A stretch of 64,000 nucleotides of DNA. Source: Saussurea involucrata. Lineage: Eukaryota > Streptophyta > Magnoliopsida > Asterales > Asteraceae. Each line of letters begins with the position of its first letter. The stretch's first letter is position 1. Positions 22,111 to 33,260 of this stretch are shown here, one piece after another. The notes below the pieces were generated by a model, which was given only the letters and a program-made list of their open reading frames with translations, was not told the DNA's origin and did not search any database. Both the position numbers and the translations under genes were made by a program. The stretch spans positions 19,401,301 through 19,465,300 of the forward strand of contig CM066325.1 of NCBI GenBank assembly GCA_033807775.1. The letters run 5' to 3'.

Positions 22111-22656
22111 ATTGTCTAAAATTGAAGAAATAAATGGAAGAAAGTATAGAGAATGGAAGAAAGTATAGAGTTGTTGGGTGTGAAAAAATGAGGATGATAG
22201 AGGTTAATATATATAGTGTGTATAATTTGAAAAATAAATAAATTAATAATATAGGCGTTGGTAAACGGTATTATTTAAAAAATATAAAAAAATTAAACCA
22301 CAACGGGTTGATCGGGTTGGTGAACCCGGTAGCCGAACCCGCTTGCTACCCCCCCCGGTACCGCTACCCGATGCAACCTCTCGAACCCGTGTGCCAAATC
22401 AGCTGAACCCGCACCCCCTACCCGAGGGCGGTACGGGTGGTCTCGGTAACCATTTTTTAATTATGTGTGCATAACCCGAATAGTCCTAATAACGAGAATA
22501 TGAGTCGAAAATAAATTTTTTGTGTAAAAACCCGAATACCTTAAAAACCCAAAACAATGTACATATATATTTCGAATATTATATAAATATTTTTATTTAT
22601 CTAATTATCTTTTATCAATTTCTTGATCGATTGAATTTATTCTCAAAATCAAATGA

Positions 22657-22662
<6 letters not shown>

Positions 22663-22716
<54 letters not shown>
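22663..22716. repeat. TA microsatellite
   Basis: About 27 uninterrupted TA units. Small reading frames overlapping it are artefacts of the repeat. Confidence 0.95.
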
Positions 22717-22719
<3 letters not shown>

Positions 22720-22936
22720 CATTATAATAACACGCGAGCCCGACGACATCAAGCCGAAACCCAACCAACCCAGACCCGAAACAACCCGAAATCCGAAACC
22801 TATAATTTGGGTCTTGATTTTCATATCAAAAAACCAACCGAGTTTTTGGTTTGGCCACCCAAACTCGTCCGATCCGCCTGCTAGACAACTCTAATTTTAA
22901 ATAAAAATATACAACTTTAGTAACGATTTTTAACTA

Positions 22937-24245
22937 GGAGTGTGCAGAAAACCAACCGATCCAATCTGAACCGACCGATCCAATTAGAACAGACCGACTT
23001 TGATTGGATATCCAATTGCAATTGGATCGGATCAGATCGAAATTTTCAAAATCCAAAAAAGTCAAAAACCTTCCCTCTTTCATCCAATTACACGGCGGCC
23101 AAAACCAAAAAAAAAGTTAGAAAACCCTTTTGAGACTTTTTGTCTCTTTCAATTCCAAGTCTCACGCCTCCTCACGACCTCACCCACAAAAAAAAACCTA
23201 GACGTCGGCGACAGCGGTTGACAGCCATTTCACCGGTGTCGGTCTCATGCGGCGCTGCTCCTCGTCGTCTCTTTCCGGTTTCTGCTGCTCTCGTCATCTC
23301 TTCCCGCTGCTCTCTCTGCCTCCATCACGGCTTCTACTTCAAGCTCGGTATGGCTACTTCTCTACTTCTCTACTTTTGCTCATGTTGAAGTGTTTTTGCT
23401 TATGTTAATCTTGGCTTTGTTTTTGCTAGTTTAGTGTTAATATTGTTTATGTTTAAAGTTTACTGTTTAGTGTTTATATTTTTTGTGTTTAAAGTTTAAG
23501 AGAAATGTTTATGGTTACTGTTTGGTCTTACTTTGAATTTTGGATGACTGTTGCTTATGGTTACTGTGTTTAAAGTTGGTTACTACTTACTGTTTATATT
23601 TACTGTTTAAATGGTTATTGTTATTTGTTAATATGGTTATTGTTAAAATTATTGTTAATATGGTTATTGTTTAAAGTTTAGTAGTTTACTAATATAACTT
23701 TTTTGTTTTACACTTCTTAATTTTATTGAAATGTTGGCTGGAGATGGGGAAATTAGAATGGATTGAGTTGTTGCGGACTTGCGGTTTTGTTGCGGACGCC
23801 GGATGGACAATTTGTTTAATTGTTTATCATTTTTCACTTTTCACTTTTCAATAGAACTTTTGTAACTTTTGTTGATACATGGGATTATATTTGGTAGTTG
23901 TATGTTTTTACCTTTTAGCACTAGTTTGGACTTTTGAATGGATAATTAAGTATTTCGGAATATTATGATTTATGTGCATTGTTGAAAATTGGATTTAAAA
24001 CATTGGATGTCGGATGGATCTGATCCGATCATCCATTGGATGTTAGATCGGATGGATCCAATCCGATCCGGTTAACATTGGATGAAACCTAACTGATCCA
24101 ATGGATATCCAATAAAAATATCCATTTGATGAAATCGAACCGATCCAATCATCCATTGGATTGGAAAAATCCAACATCCAATGGATGATTGGATCGGTTC
24201 GGTTCTCCTCAAATCCATTGGATGTCAACCGATGAACACCCTTAT
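22937..24245. mobile_element. hAT-like non-autonomous element
   Basis: The left end has GGAGTGTGCAGAAAACCAACC, and the right end, read in reverse, has AAGGGTGTTCATCGGTTGAC. Both subterminal regions are full of GGATCGGAT, CCGATCCAAT and TCCAATGGAT motifs in both orientations. The middle contains a GC-rich segment (about 23090-23390), like the leader of a transposase gene, but no transposase domain is seen. No clear 8-bp target duplication was found. Confidence 0.5.
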
Positions 24246-24323
24246 TTTTAACTATAAAAATAAAACAATTCTTCAAAAAGAAGTTTCAAAATAAAACAAA
24301 AATATCGATATTTATACTATTTA

Positions 24324-24647
24324 GAGTAGATTACATTTTTAGTCCCTGTGGTTTATTGAAATTTCAGTTTTTGTCCTTATAGTTTTGAAATTGTAATTTT
24401 CATCCCTATGGTTTATAATTTATCACTTTTTTCGTCTTTGTGATTTAAATTTTATTGCTATTTTCACCCCTATGGTTTACAATTTATTTATATTTTAGTG
24501 TTTTATACTAAAAAGTAGTGTTTTGGTCTAGGGACAAAAATAGAAATGAATTGCAACCCATAGGGATAAAAATCGAAATTTTAAAACCACAGGGATAAAA
24601 TACGCAATTTTTAGCAAACCACGGGGACGAAAAACATAATTTCTCCA
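24324..24647. repeat. MULE-type MITE (GAGTARAYTAC family)
   Basis: It starts GAGTAGATTACATTTTTAGT and ends near AAAAACATAATTTCTCC. It contains inverted 'gtccctgtggttt' and 'aaaccacagggac' motifs. The closest relative in the window is at 27559-27881. It lies about 170 bp upstream of the X8 gene start. Confidence 0.7.
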
Positions 24648-24819
24648 CAATTTATCAAATAACAAATGTGTGTATTCATTTTTGAAACAAATAAAGATTC
24701 TCTCACGAAAGTCCCTCCTCCCATTCCCCCGCCCCACCACCTCTATAGCTTTACCACTACCACTCACCAGCACACCTTGTGTGTGTTGTCTCGCTTTACC
24801 TCATAATCACTTTGTTCAA

Positions 24820-27800
24820 ATGGAAATACTGTACCAGGCGGCGGCAGCGGTGGTATTGGTGGTTCTCTACGGCCGGATCACGGCGGCAACGTGGTGCGTA
24901 GTGAGAAGCGAAGCCTCAAGGGAGCAATTGCAGGTTGCACTAGACTACGCCTGTGGTGCCGGAGCCGATTGCGCACCGTTACAACAATCCGGCCTGTGTT
25001 TTCTACCTAACACCATACAAGCACACGCTTCTTATGCCTTCAACAGCTATTACATGCGTCAATCCATGGCTCCTGGATCTTGTGATTTCGCCGGCACCGC
25101 CACCATTGCTAAAACCGATCCGAGTTAGTGAAATTTTACCAGTTTCTACACTATTTCTTCCATATTAGGCTATAACTATCTCTCACATCAAATTCAAACA
25201 ATGTTGCTTTGAAATTGATTGATTTTTTGTTGTTTTCATGCTAAAACTGATCCGAGTTAGAGAAATTTTACCAGTTTCTCCACTATTTCCTCCCTATTAG
25301 GCTATAACTATATCTCACATCAAAATCAAACAATGTTGCTTTGAAACTGATTGATTTTTTGTTGTTTTCATGCTCTAAAGGTTATGGATCCTGCGTTTAT
25401 CCAGCTTCTCCAAGGTAAATCTCGTTTTCATTTTCGTACACTAGAAGTTTCTGGATTTCGTTGTTCATGCCTTTCAAAGTAAATTCAATATTTAATTTCA
25501 TATATACATTTTGATAAAGGTATTTATATAAATTATACAGAATAAAAAAATTATCGCTATTATTTCATTTTCGTACAACAGAAGTTTCTGGATTTCGTTG
25601 TTCATGCCTTTCAAAGTAAATTCAGTATTTAATTTCATTTATATACACTTTGATAAAAGTATTTATTTATGAAGTATACACAATTAAAAAAATTATGGGC
25701 TAACTAATAAAAGCATTTTATCTAAAATTTTATTTCAATTCTCATTTTTCATTTTATTTCATAAAATAAACTAAACGCCTCCTAAATTATACTACTTTAT
25801 TTTTTTAAAATTAATTACAGAGTATTTAGTTAAAGTTTTAGAATTCCGTCTAAGATAAAAGAAAAACTTATGAATATGATCAAAACTACTATAATTCTAA
25901 AAGTGATGATAGATGAATTTTATAACACTAGAATTCTACTCGCGCAATACAGTGCGATATATCTTGATTTTAATATTTTAATGTGTGGTTTTGATGAGTT
26001 TATGATTTGAGGATTTGAAAGTAGTTAGAGATAAAGATTAATTAATAAGAGTCCATGATTTAAGGATTTAAATGTTGTTAGAGATAAGTATTAATCAAGT
26101 AATTAATATTAAAAGCGGTACATAATTAAAGCTTCATTGGTTGTTTTTAAGAGATTTTAATTAATTAACATTAAATAGTGATACATGAAGCTTTAGAGGT
26201 TGTTTTTAAGAGTTTTTTATAAATACTTTATAATATAGTATAGATAAATTAACGGTAAGAAACATTTAAATAAGAATAAAGTAAAGTTTGGATTGAAACA
26301 TTTTCCATTTTGATTCATAATGAATCAGCTTTTTAACCGTTGTATTTTTTTTATTTGTTATGATTAAAGCTATGTAAGAAATGTAAAACCTCTCGATTTA
26401 GGATACCTTAGATTTTTCTTTTAGTATACAGAATGTTTGTAAGGCCTTCCGTAGCGGAGGCGGGTTTGTGAGCGGGCTAGGGAGCGGGTAGGCCGGGCTC
26501 CGGTACGGGGGGCTCGGGCTTGGTGCGGGCTTCCAGCCCCGGGTTCATAAACCCGATTGATCCCGAGTGTTGTGTGTGGAGAGGAGGGTGAGGGTGGGGG
26601 GGGGGGGGGTAGCGGGTATATTGGGTACGGGTACTCCACTTTAGGACAAGGAGAGGGTAAGGAGAAAAACTGATGTGGCGTTGAGGTGGCTTGAGGGCTT
26701 GAGGGTTCCATTACGGATGGCCTAACTAAAAAGTGGATACGATAATTATAAATACTTTTGCTCACATATAATCATCTTTTGATAAAAAAAAAGAATCTCC
26801 CTTAAAAAAAAAGAATCATGTAATCGCTTTTTAAATTAGTTCTCACAATTTTAGAAATTTTCTAAGGTTTTCATTTAATTTAACCTTTATATATATATAT
26901 ATATAGACGAAGGTTCAAACGAGGAGCGTACCTATTTACGAGAAACGCGAGAAGCGTCTTCCATGTATTGGATCACATGTGATCCACTACTCCCGAAAAA
27001 ATCGGGTAGCGGGCGACCTGGTTCGCGAGTCGCGTGGAAGTCGCCCGGATCACATATGATTTTAGGCGTGAATCACATGTGATCCACTACATGGGCGGAA
27101 GCCCCCCGATCAGGTGTGAATCACATGTGATTCAGTACATGGACGGTGCTCCTCGCGTTTTCTTAAATTGTTACGCTCCTCGTTTGAACCCGCCTCTCTC
27201 TCTCTATATATATATATATATGTACTTAACACGATAAAATAAAAGAAACTTGTCACTTAATTTGTATATGTGGGGAAAAAGCGAGGTATAAAATAACCTT
27301 AATATTGTTATAAAATATTAATTATTATTTTGATTGGAGTATTTCTGTTACTTTTTCATAAAAAATGATAACGATGGGCATAGTTGGGAGGAATGATAGC
27401 CATTGGGTCCATATTTCTTTAAATGGGCCCCACGCCATCCTGGAGCGGTAAACCGCTTTTGAATTTCTGGGAGTGTTTTCTTTCTCTTTTTTATTTTATT
27501 TTTTAAGAGACAGTGTTTTCTTTCTCTATGTTCTTGTTTACTAGGGTAATATATTTTAGAGTAAACTACGTTTTTAGCCCTGTGGTTTGTTGAAACTTTC
27601 TATTTTGGTCCTTATGGTTTTAAAATTGGAATTTTAATCTCTATGGTTTATAATTCATTACCTTTTTTGTCCTTATGATTTAAATTTAATTGTTTTTTCA
27701 TCCCTATGGTTTACATTTTATTTCTATTTTAATCCTTCATACTTAAAAGTACTGTTTTGGCCTTAGGGACAAAAATAGAAATGAATTGCAAATCATAAAG

Positions 27801-28390
27801 ATGGAAACCAAAATTTTGAAACCACAGGGACTAAATACGTAATTTTTAATAAACCACAGGGACGAAAAACATAATTTACTCTATTTTTTATATACAAAAA
27901 TAGTGATTCGACTAAAGGATAAACATATATTGAAATATAGCGAAAGATTTTGTGAGAATTTGAGTTAAACACGAGAAACGGGTGAAAAGTGAATCTGAAT
28001 CTTTGATAACTTTTAATTCAAGTTCACTCATGAATCACGTTTGATACGGGATTCATCTGGTGCATCTTTTCTCGGTACATCTCATCCTTAAGTCCAACTG
28101 TGGATAATTATTTATCACGTTTCTCATGGTATTGTAGTGCTGCTGGAGGTACACCTACGCCTCGAGGAGGAGGAACAACAACATTCACTACTCCGATTTC
28201 AGACGTGACACCTCCACCGCCATCCACCACCATGCCGTTCTATGGGAGTGGTGGTGGGCTAAATCCGATTGGCATGGTACCCACATTAGACACCATGTCA
28301 AATGCTAAAGCTTTGATAAAGTTTTATGATTCAAGACTTTGTTTTTTACACGTACTTTTTTTGGTGTTCGACTTATGGATGTTTTTGTAG
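24820..28390 (+). CDS. X8-domain, probably GPI-anchored plasmodesmata callose-binding-like protein (3 exons)
   Basis: Exons 24820-25123, 25381-25414 and 28138-28390 join in phase to 196 aa. The Met at 24820 is chosen because it starts a hydrophobic signal peptide (about residues 1-23) ending just before the X8 domain; an in-frame Met at 24670 would bury it. The X8 domain (about 24-110) opens TWCVV and has the Cys pattern DYACGAGADC, GLCF, GSCDFAG and GSCVYP. X8 domains of this family bind callose (1,3-beta-glucan) at the wall and plasmodesmata. A Gly/Pro/Thr-rich tail follows, and the C-terminus is a 17-residue hydrophobic stretch (LCFLHVLFLVFDLWMFL), fitting a GPI-anchor signal. The last exon might instead be spliced further; no donor was convincing. 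Intron 2 (2.7 kb) holds several transposons. Family certain, subfamily less so. Confidence 0.88.
25109..25374 (+). repeat. Tandem duplication spanning exon 1 end and intron 1
   Basis: Two copies of about 132 bp start at 25109 and 25241, each beginning CTAAAAC(C/T)GATCCGAGTTAG. The first contains the last bases of exon 1 and the true donor (CGA|GTTAGT). The second repeats the donor as CGA|GTTAGA inside intron 1. Confidence 0.92.
25429..25702 (+). repeat. Tandem duplication in intron 2
   Basis: Two copies of about 137 bp start at 25429 and 25566 (CATTTTCGTACA, then AGAAGTTTCTGGATTTCG and CATGCCTTTCAAAGTAAATT). They lie 15 bp after exon 2 and are moderately diverged. Confidence 0.9.
25930..26245. 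repeat. Dispersed repeat, copy 1 (unknown family)
   Basis: About 315 bp, starting near TACTCGCGCAATACAGTGCG and continuing with ATGTGTGGTTTTGA, GAGTCCATGATTTAAGG and AAAAGCGGTACATAA. A diverged second copy is at 39075-39445. No terminal inverted repeats were seen; a Helitron fragment or an unclassified element are options. Confidence 0.6.
26443..26722. mobile_element. Tourist-type (PIF/Harbinger) MITE in X8 intron 2
   Basis: Ends GGCCTTCCGTAGCGG and CCATTACGGATGGCC are imperfect inverted repeats. The flanking trinucleotide TAA (26440-26442 and 26723-26725) is the usual Harbinger target duplication. The interior is GC-rich, with GAGCGGG-type repeats and a G-run. Confidence 0.75.
26908..27200. 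repeat. Fold-back MITE with repeated ATCACATGTGAT palindromes
   Basis: GGTTCAAACGAGGAGCGTA near the left end matches the inverse TTACGCTCCTCGTTTGAAC at the right. Inside, the palindromic block ATCACATGTGAT occurs four times in varied form, often followed by CCACTAC or TCAGTAC and ATGG. A TA tract flanks each end. A related element lies at 55149-55334. Confidence 0.65.
27559..27881. mobile_element. MULE-type MITE in X8 intron 2
   Basis: Begins GAGTAAACTACGTTTTTAG and ends ACATAATTTACTC. Flanking nonamers TATATTTTA (27550-27558) and TATTTTTTA (27882-27890) match at 8 of 9 positions. Same family as 24324-24647. Confidence 0.75.
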
Positions 28391-29008
28391 CATTATATAT
28401 ATGTTACCTTTAGGACAATTTTGTGACACATTATGCAATTATATTTTTGGTATTGTCCTTCTATCGTACTTGTTACTTTGTTTTGATCTTTATTGCAAGT
28501 TTAATGAGTTTGGTTCTATTCATTCATCTTATAAGCCTTGATTCGTGCGAGAATATAAGTTAAGGTAAACAACATTCTCTCTTACTCGGTACAAGTACTT
28601 AGAAAACAACCCTTAAAGTAGGGTATAATGGGAGATATACCTCATCAGAAGTCAACATCGCTCATTTTTTTATGTATATAAATATTCATATATGACAAAT
28701 GAACTTACACCCTCTCACATTCTGGGAAGCTAAGTTATATCGGTAATCCATATACCACTAGGCCGATCATTGAATTGTCCCTACACCCTACATGAAGCAT
28801 GGAGCATTCCATATTTTTATACTTTTTATTACGTTTTATAATCACGGTCGTTTTTTGTTCATATGAAGATTCACATGTGAAGCTTTATATTGAGCTTCAT
28901 ATAGATTGAAGAAAAAACAACCCACTTACAAAACCAATGAAAAAAATATCACAATATGAACATCAAATTAAAAAAAATACTTATTTTTTGGTATAATTTG
29001 ACAAAGTC
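28391..29008 (+). other. 3' flank of the X8 gene, no other gene seen
   Basis: AT-rich sequence following the stop codon. The first 150-200 bp is probably 3' UTR. No coding region or transposon terminus was recognised before the retrotransposon at 29014. Confidence 0.5.
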
Positions 29009-29013
29009 CTTTT

Positions 29014-30159
29014 TGTTAGACAACCTAGGGGGGGGGGTAAGGTTGTATTTAAAACTTTTACTTTCAAAAATTCTTTTATAAAAAATATCTTAATAATGTA
29101 AATACAACAGAGTATATGAAAACACAACAGATACGTATAAATACAGGATAGTATAAATATAGTAAATAAAGCAGAGTATAAATGCAATGAATATACAATA
29201 ATTATATAAACAGATATAATTAAATGCACAGCGGAAATATAAAGAGATAAGGGATAGAGATACTTGACACGGAGATTTAGTGATTTACCACAACTTGGTA
29301 AATCACTAGCCGAGACACTTCCCGACACGATCCAATAAACGTATTCTTTACGGTAGAATACAAACCAAATACAAAGGAAAGCAATAGGCTCTCAAGCTCT
29401 AGCTTATTGAGATATACAGGATCACACACCCGTTATTCAAACACTTACAAGAGGAGTATAACTCACAATGGAAATCACTCTTGTATAATATTTATCACTT
29501 GGATATTTTATAAAAACGTTTTATAAAATAAATATGTAGTGATAATATGTAGTATGGAATATTAGTTGGGAGAGATCAGATGAGGAGATGGCTGTTGGTT
29601 TGTATCTGTATTATATTTCTTCTCCACCATCGCATGCATTATATAGCAGCTCTTCCAACGGATACATGCATCCGCGGTATACCGCCAAAAGCATGCGGTA
29701 TACCGTGCAGTAATAAAGTACGTGTCAGAAGAGAAAGGTCAACCCTGCAAAAACAAACGTAAACTGTACCCGCGGTATACCGGGCATTCTTCGCGGTATA
29801 CCTGCGTCAGAATATGTACCCGCGGTATACCGGGCATTCTTCGCGGTATACCTGCGTCAGAATAGGCAGCTTCCAGGACGCAACCAATCTTTCTCAATAA
29901 ACCATATTTAATTAAAATCATTTATTGGGTTTTTAGAAATATCCAAGTGGTATATTATTTTAGGGTGTTTATCATTATAAATTATAAACACTAATGACAA
30001 CGTAAATCTTCCGTCTTGAACTCTTCAGATAAAATCTTCGTGTTCTTCAAGAACTGTACACTTGGATTGGATTGTTAGATAAACAATAATACGGTGTGTT
30101 TGTAATCATCAAAATAAATATATATAAATATATAGAGATGTGGTACACTTGCACCAACA
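29014..30159 (-). repeat. 3' LTR of the gag-only element
   Basis: On the minus strand the LTR reads from TGTTGGTGCAAGTGTACC to TTGTCTAACA. Paired GGTATACC palindromes are at 29676-29852. The purine tract AAAAAGGGGGAGAT (minus) abuts the inner end at 30160-30173, with further CTCCCCCTC-type tracts near 30220, 30290 and 30343. Confidence 0.92.
29676..29852. promoter_or_regulatory. Three pairs of GGTATACC palindromes, 21 bp apart
   Basis: Cores start at 29676 and 29697, 29774 and 29795, and 29824 and 29845; each pair is 21 bp apart. The second and third pairs are a direct repeat of 50 bp (CCCGCGGTATACCGGGCATT). The same array is in the other LTR near 32777-32953. The spacing matches that in the first element although the surrounding sequence differs. 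Confidence 0.85.
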
Positions 30160-30505
30160 ATCTCCCCCTTTTTGATGATGACAAACACAACCGCTAAGCA
30201 TGAGCATATGCGGTTTCTCTCCCCCGTTTGTCGAAACAAAAAGGGTCAAGAAAGACGGTATGCTTCCCCTCGAGAGATGCTCCCCCTCAAAATATGCATA
30301 TATTTGAGAGAGCATAATCTCATGGTTAAAAGATAAAAAGCTCCCCCTCAAATTAATAACAAATTATAAAATTTGAGGGACAATAAAATATGCATAAAAA
30401 AAAGCATATAATAGACATAAAACAAAATAACCTAAAAGAAACACTTGCACCAAAAAAAAGGATCTTAAGGCTTCGATTTTTCGGTTAATTTTATGTGAGC
30501 AAAAA

Positions 30506-30702
30506 TTACCACGTATTATTACCTCGTCAGGGAACACGTATTATATCCTCGTCAGGAAACACGTATTATATCCTCGTCAGGAAACACGTATTATATCCTC
30601 GTCAGGAAACACGTATTATATCCTCGTCAGGAAACACGTATTATATCCTCGTCAGGAAACACATATTGTATCCTCGCCAGGAAACACGTATTAAAAGGCA
30701 AA
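30506..30702. repeat. 25-bp tandem repeat inside the gag-only element
   Basis: The unit AACACGTATTATATCCTCGT plus CAGGA repeats about eight times; the middle five copies are identical and the outer ones diverged. It lies between the gag stop and the purine tracts. The 82-aa frame through it is repeat translation, not a protein. Confidence 0.93.
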
Positions 30703-30834
30703 GAAAATTTTTCGTGGTACCCTTTTCTTATGGGTCCTTTTAACAGTTAGTATAAAACATAAACTGCAAAAAAAAACTAAAATATGTTGTCGACATAAAA
30801 TAAAACATGACAACATACAATCCACAAAATTTGT

Positions 30835-32052
30835 TTAAAACCACAAACGCATCCCACCGGGATTGTCAACATTAAACATTCCTTTCGGAATCCATTTTCT
30901 AACCATTCTAATTTTGCGATTGTATTTATCATACACATAAAATGAAGCATTTATATTCGCATTAGGTCTAGAAAAATTACTATTATACATACGAGCATAC
31001 GGTTTCCTCGTATTATAATTTACATTATGCATTTTAGGTACATACGGAGGTTTTTGCATATACGGCTTTCGTGTATTAAACTTAGGTGGTTCATAACATC
31101 TTTTAATAGGCATGCAATTACATTTTTCAACACATGTATTTGAACCTATACCTTTTCTACAATTTATGCGATTAGACATATTTAGCATTTTTAACACTTT
31201 ATCATTGCTATTTTGAAATGCTTTAGCTAACATATTATCTTTTTCATATAAATCGCATTTAGCTTTTAAACAAGCATTATCATTTATGAGAATATCACAT
31301 TTTGCACATATGTCATTTTCTTCTATTCTTTTATCTAAACATGCAAGTTTCTCATTTAAAACATCACATGATTTGCAAACAATATTTTCGCATGCTTTCT
31401 TTTCTAAAGTGATAACTTTATCATTTAACTCATTTTTGATTTTATTATCACATGCAATGGTTTGTTTACAATTATTCAACTCATTTTGACATAATAATAA
31501 TTCTTCTTTTAATTTAGCATTCTCATTTTTATAACTATTTACGAGAACAATCAATTTTTGAAAAGAGACATTTAACATATCAATATCATCATCGTTATCA
31601 CTACAACTAGAATAACTTGAGTATGAAGTACATACCTCTTTCTCGCAGTCGACGATGAGACAAGTTTCTTCATTTCTTTGATCTCGGGTTTCGTCTCTCT
31701 TTTCTTTTGAGTTTTCACCATAGGTGATGTTCAAGTTCTCCCAAATATCACGAGCAGTTTCAAAGAGATAAACACGCTCAATATCATCGTTAGTAAGAAC
31801 CGAAAAGAGAAAATTTTTGGCTTCATAATTTAAACAACAATTATCCTTATCTTCGTCGGACCATTCCGAGCTAGGTTTTTCAACAACTTTGTTGTTTTGA
31901 AATTTTGTGGGTTTGAAATCTCCTTTAATAATAATATCCCAAATATTTTGATTTATCCCACGAACATAACGTTCAAAAGAATTTGCCCAAAGATCAAAAT
32001 TTTCGAAATCAATAAGAAGAGATTTAGAAAACCAAGCATTTTGTTGAGCCAT
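30835..32052 (-). CDS. gag: Gag of the second Sirevirus-like element, internally deleted
   Basis: An intact 405-aa frame starts 53 bp after the primer-binding site. The N-terminus (NFDLWANSFERYVRG, ARDIWENLNITYGE) and C-terminus (PGGMRLWF) match the gag at 10082-12004, but about 235 residues are missing in the middle: the rest of the UBN2-like region, the Lys-rich linker and the CCHC zinc knuckle. The junction (around residues 115-135) is rich in charged residues, and the frame is kept. Without the knuckle it probably binds RNA poorly. Either an intact helper gag supplies this or the protein is a decayed passenger; an open frame in a young element argues against long neutrality. Confidence 0.85.
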   Translation of the reverse strand: MAQQNAWFSKSLLIDFENFDLWANSFERYVRGINQNIWDIIIKGDFKPTKFQNNKVVEKPSSEWSDEDKDNCCLNYEAKNFLFSVLTNDDIERVYLFETARDIWENLNITYGENSKEKRDETRDQRNEETCLIVDCEKEVCTSYSSYSSCSDNDDDIDMLNVSFQKLIVLVNSYKNENAKLKEELLLCQNELNNCKQTIACDNKIKNELNDKVITLEKKACENIVCKSCDVLNEKLACLDKRIEENDICAKCDILINDNACLKAKCDLYEKDNMLAKAFQNSNDKVLKMLNMSNRINCRKGIGSNTCVEKCNCMPIKRCYEPPKFNTRKPYMQKPPYVPKMHNVNYNTRKPYARMYNSNFSRPNANINASFYVYDKYNRKIRMVRKWIPKGMFNVDNPGGMRLWF

Positions 32053-32104
32053 TAAATAAAAGATATAACTTTAAAAATTTAAACAGATAATTTTTGAAAG
32101 CCCC

Positions 32105-32116
32105 GCTCTGATACCA
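32105..32116 (-). other. Primer-binding site of the gag-only element
   Basis: GCTCTGATACCA is the reverse complement of the initiator tRNA-Met site TGGTATCAGAGC, two bases inside the minus-strand 5' LTR (32119-33260). It sets the element's orientation. Confidence 0.92.
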
Positions 32117-32118
32117 AT

Positions 32119-33260
32119 TGTTAGACAACCTAGGGGGGTAAGGTTGTATTTAAAACTTTTACTTTCAAAAATTCTTTTATAAAAAATATCTTAATAATGT
32201 AAATACAACAGAGTATATGAAAACACAACAGATACGTATAAATACAGGATAGTATAAATATAGTAAATAAAGCAGAGTATAAATGCAATGAATATACAAT
32301 AATTATATAAACAGATATAATTAAATGCACAACGGAAATATAAAGAGATAAGGGATAGAGATACTTGACACGGAGATTTAGTGATTTACCACAACTTGGT
32401 AAATCACTAGCCGAGACACTTCCCGACACGATCCAATAAACGTATTCTTTACGGTAGAATACAAACCAAATACAAAGGAAAGCAATAGGCTCTCAAGCTC
32501 TAGCTTATTGAGATATACAGGATCACACACCCGTTATTCAAACACTTACAAGAGGAGTATAACTCACAATGGAAATCACTCTTGTATAATATTTATCACT
32601 TGGATATTTTATAAAAACGTTTTATAAAATAAATATGTAGTGATAATATGTAGTATGGAATATTAGTTGGGAGAGATCAGATGAGGAGATGGCTGTTGGT
32701 TTGTATCTGTATTATATTTCTTCTCCACCATCGCATGCATTATATAGCAGCTCTTCCAACGGATACATGCATCCGCGGTATACCGCCAAAAGCACGCGGT
32801 ATACCGTGCAGTAATAAAGTACGTGTCAGAAGAGAAAGGTCAACCCTGCAAAAACAAACGTAAACTGTACCCGCGGTATACCGGGCATTCTTCGCGGTAT
32901 ACCTGCGTCAGAATATGTACCCGCGGTATACCGGGCATTCTTCGCGGTATACCTGCGTCAGAATAGGCAGCTTCCAGGACGCAACCAATCTTTCTCAATA
33001 AACCATATTTAATTAAAATCATTTATTGGGTTTTTAGAAATATCCAAGTGGTATATTATTTTAGGGTGTTTATCATTATAAATTATAAACACTAATGACA
33101 ACGTAAATCTTCCGTCTTGAACTCTTCAGATAAAATCTTCGTGTTCTTCAAGAACTGTACACTTGGATTGGATTGTTAGATAAACAATAATACGGTGTGT
33201 TTGTAATCATCAAAATAAATATATATAAATATATAGAGATGTGGTACACTTGCACCAACA
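32119..33260 (-). repeat. 5' LTR of the gag-only element
   Basis: Same sequence as the LTR at 29014-30159 apart from a few substitutions and a shorter G-run near its plus-strand start. It carries the same palindrome pairs. Confidence 0.92.

Larger units (their letters stand above)
19486..22460 (-). mobile_element. PIF/Harbinger element remnant
   Basis: GGCCATGAGTACCGGTACCC near 19487 and the stretch around 22320-22450 (AACCCGGTAGCCGAACCCG, CCCGAGGGCGGTACGGGTGG) resemble the ends of other Harbinger-type repeats in this window (26443-26722). A transposase fragment lies on the minus strand near 21860-22110. Fold-back copy B is inserted in its left part. Terminal repeats do not align well enough to fix the ends, so the limits are approximate. 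Confidence 0.5.
29014..33260 (-). mobile_element. Second Sirevirus-like element, gag-only (TR-GAG type)
   Basis: LTRs at 29014-30159 and 32119-33260 flank a 2-kb interior read on the minus strand. The target duplication CTTTT is perfect (29009-29013 and 33261-33265). The LTR ends (TGTTAGACAACC ... TTGCACCAACA, read on plus) and the primer-binding site match those of the element at 8862-15481, so the families are related. The interior has only a gag frame, a 25-bp tandem repeat and purine tracts; all of pol is gone. The LTRs differ by only a few bases (GCATGC or GCACGC, CAGCGG or CAACGG, and a G-run length), so insertion is recent. Confidence 0.9.

Noticed and set aside
23140..23388. 82-codon frame considered a small gene
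   Set aside because: It is within the interior of a hAT-like element, has poly-Lys from an A-run, and no recognisable domain.
24670..24819. Upstream in-frame Met of the X8 gene as the start
   Set aside because: It would add 50 residues before the signal peptide and overlap MITE-derived sequence; the Met at 24820 fits the family.
30495..30743. 82-codon plus-strand frame
   Set aside because: It is the translation of the 25-bp tandem repeat on the antisense strand of the retrotransposon.
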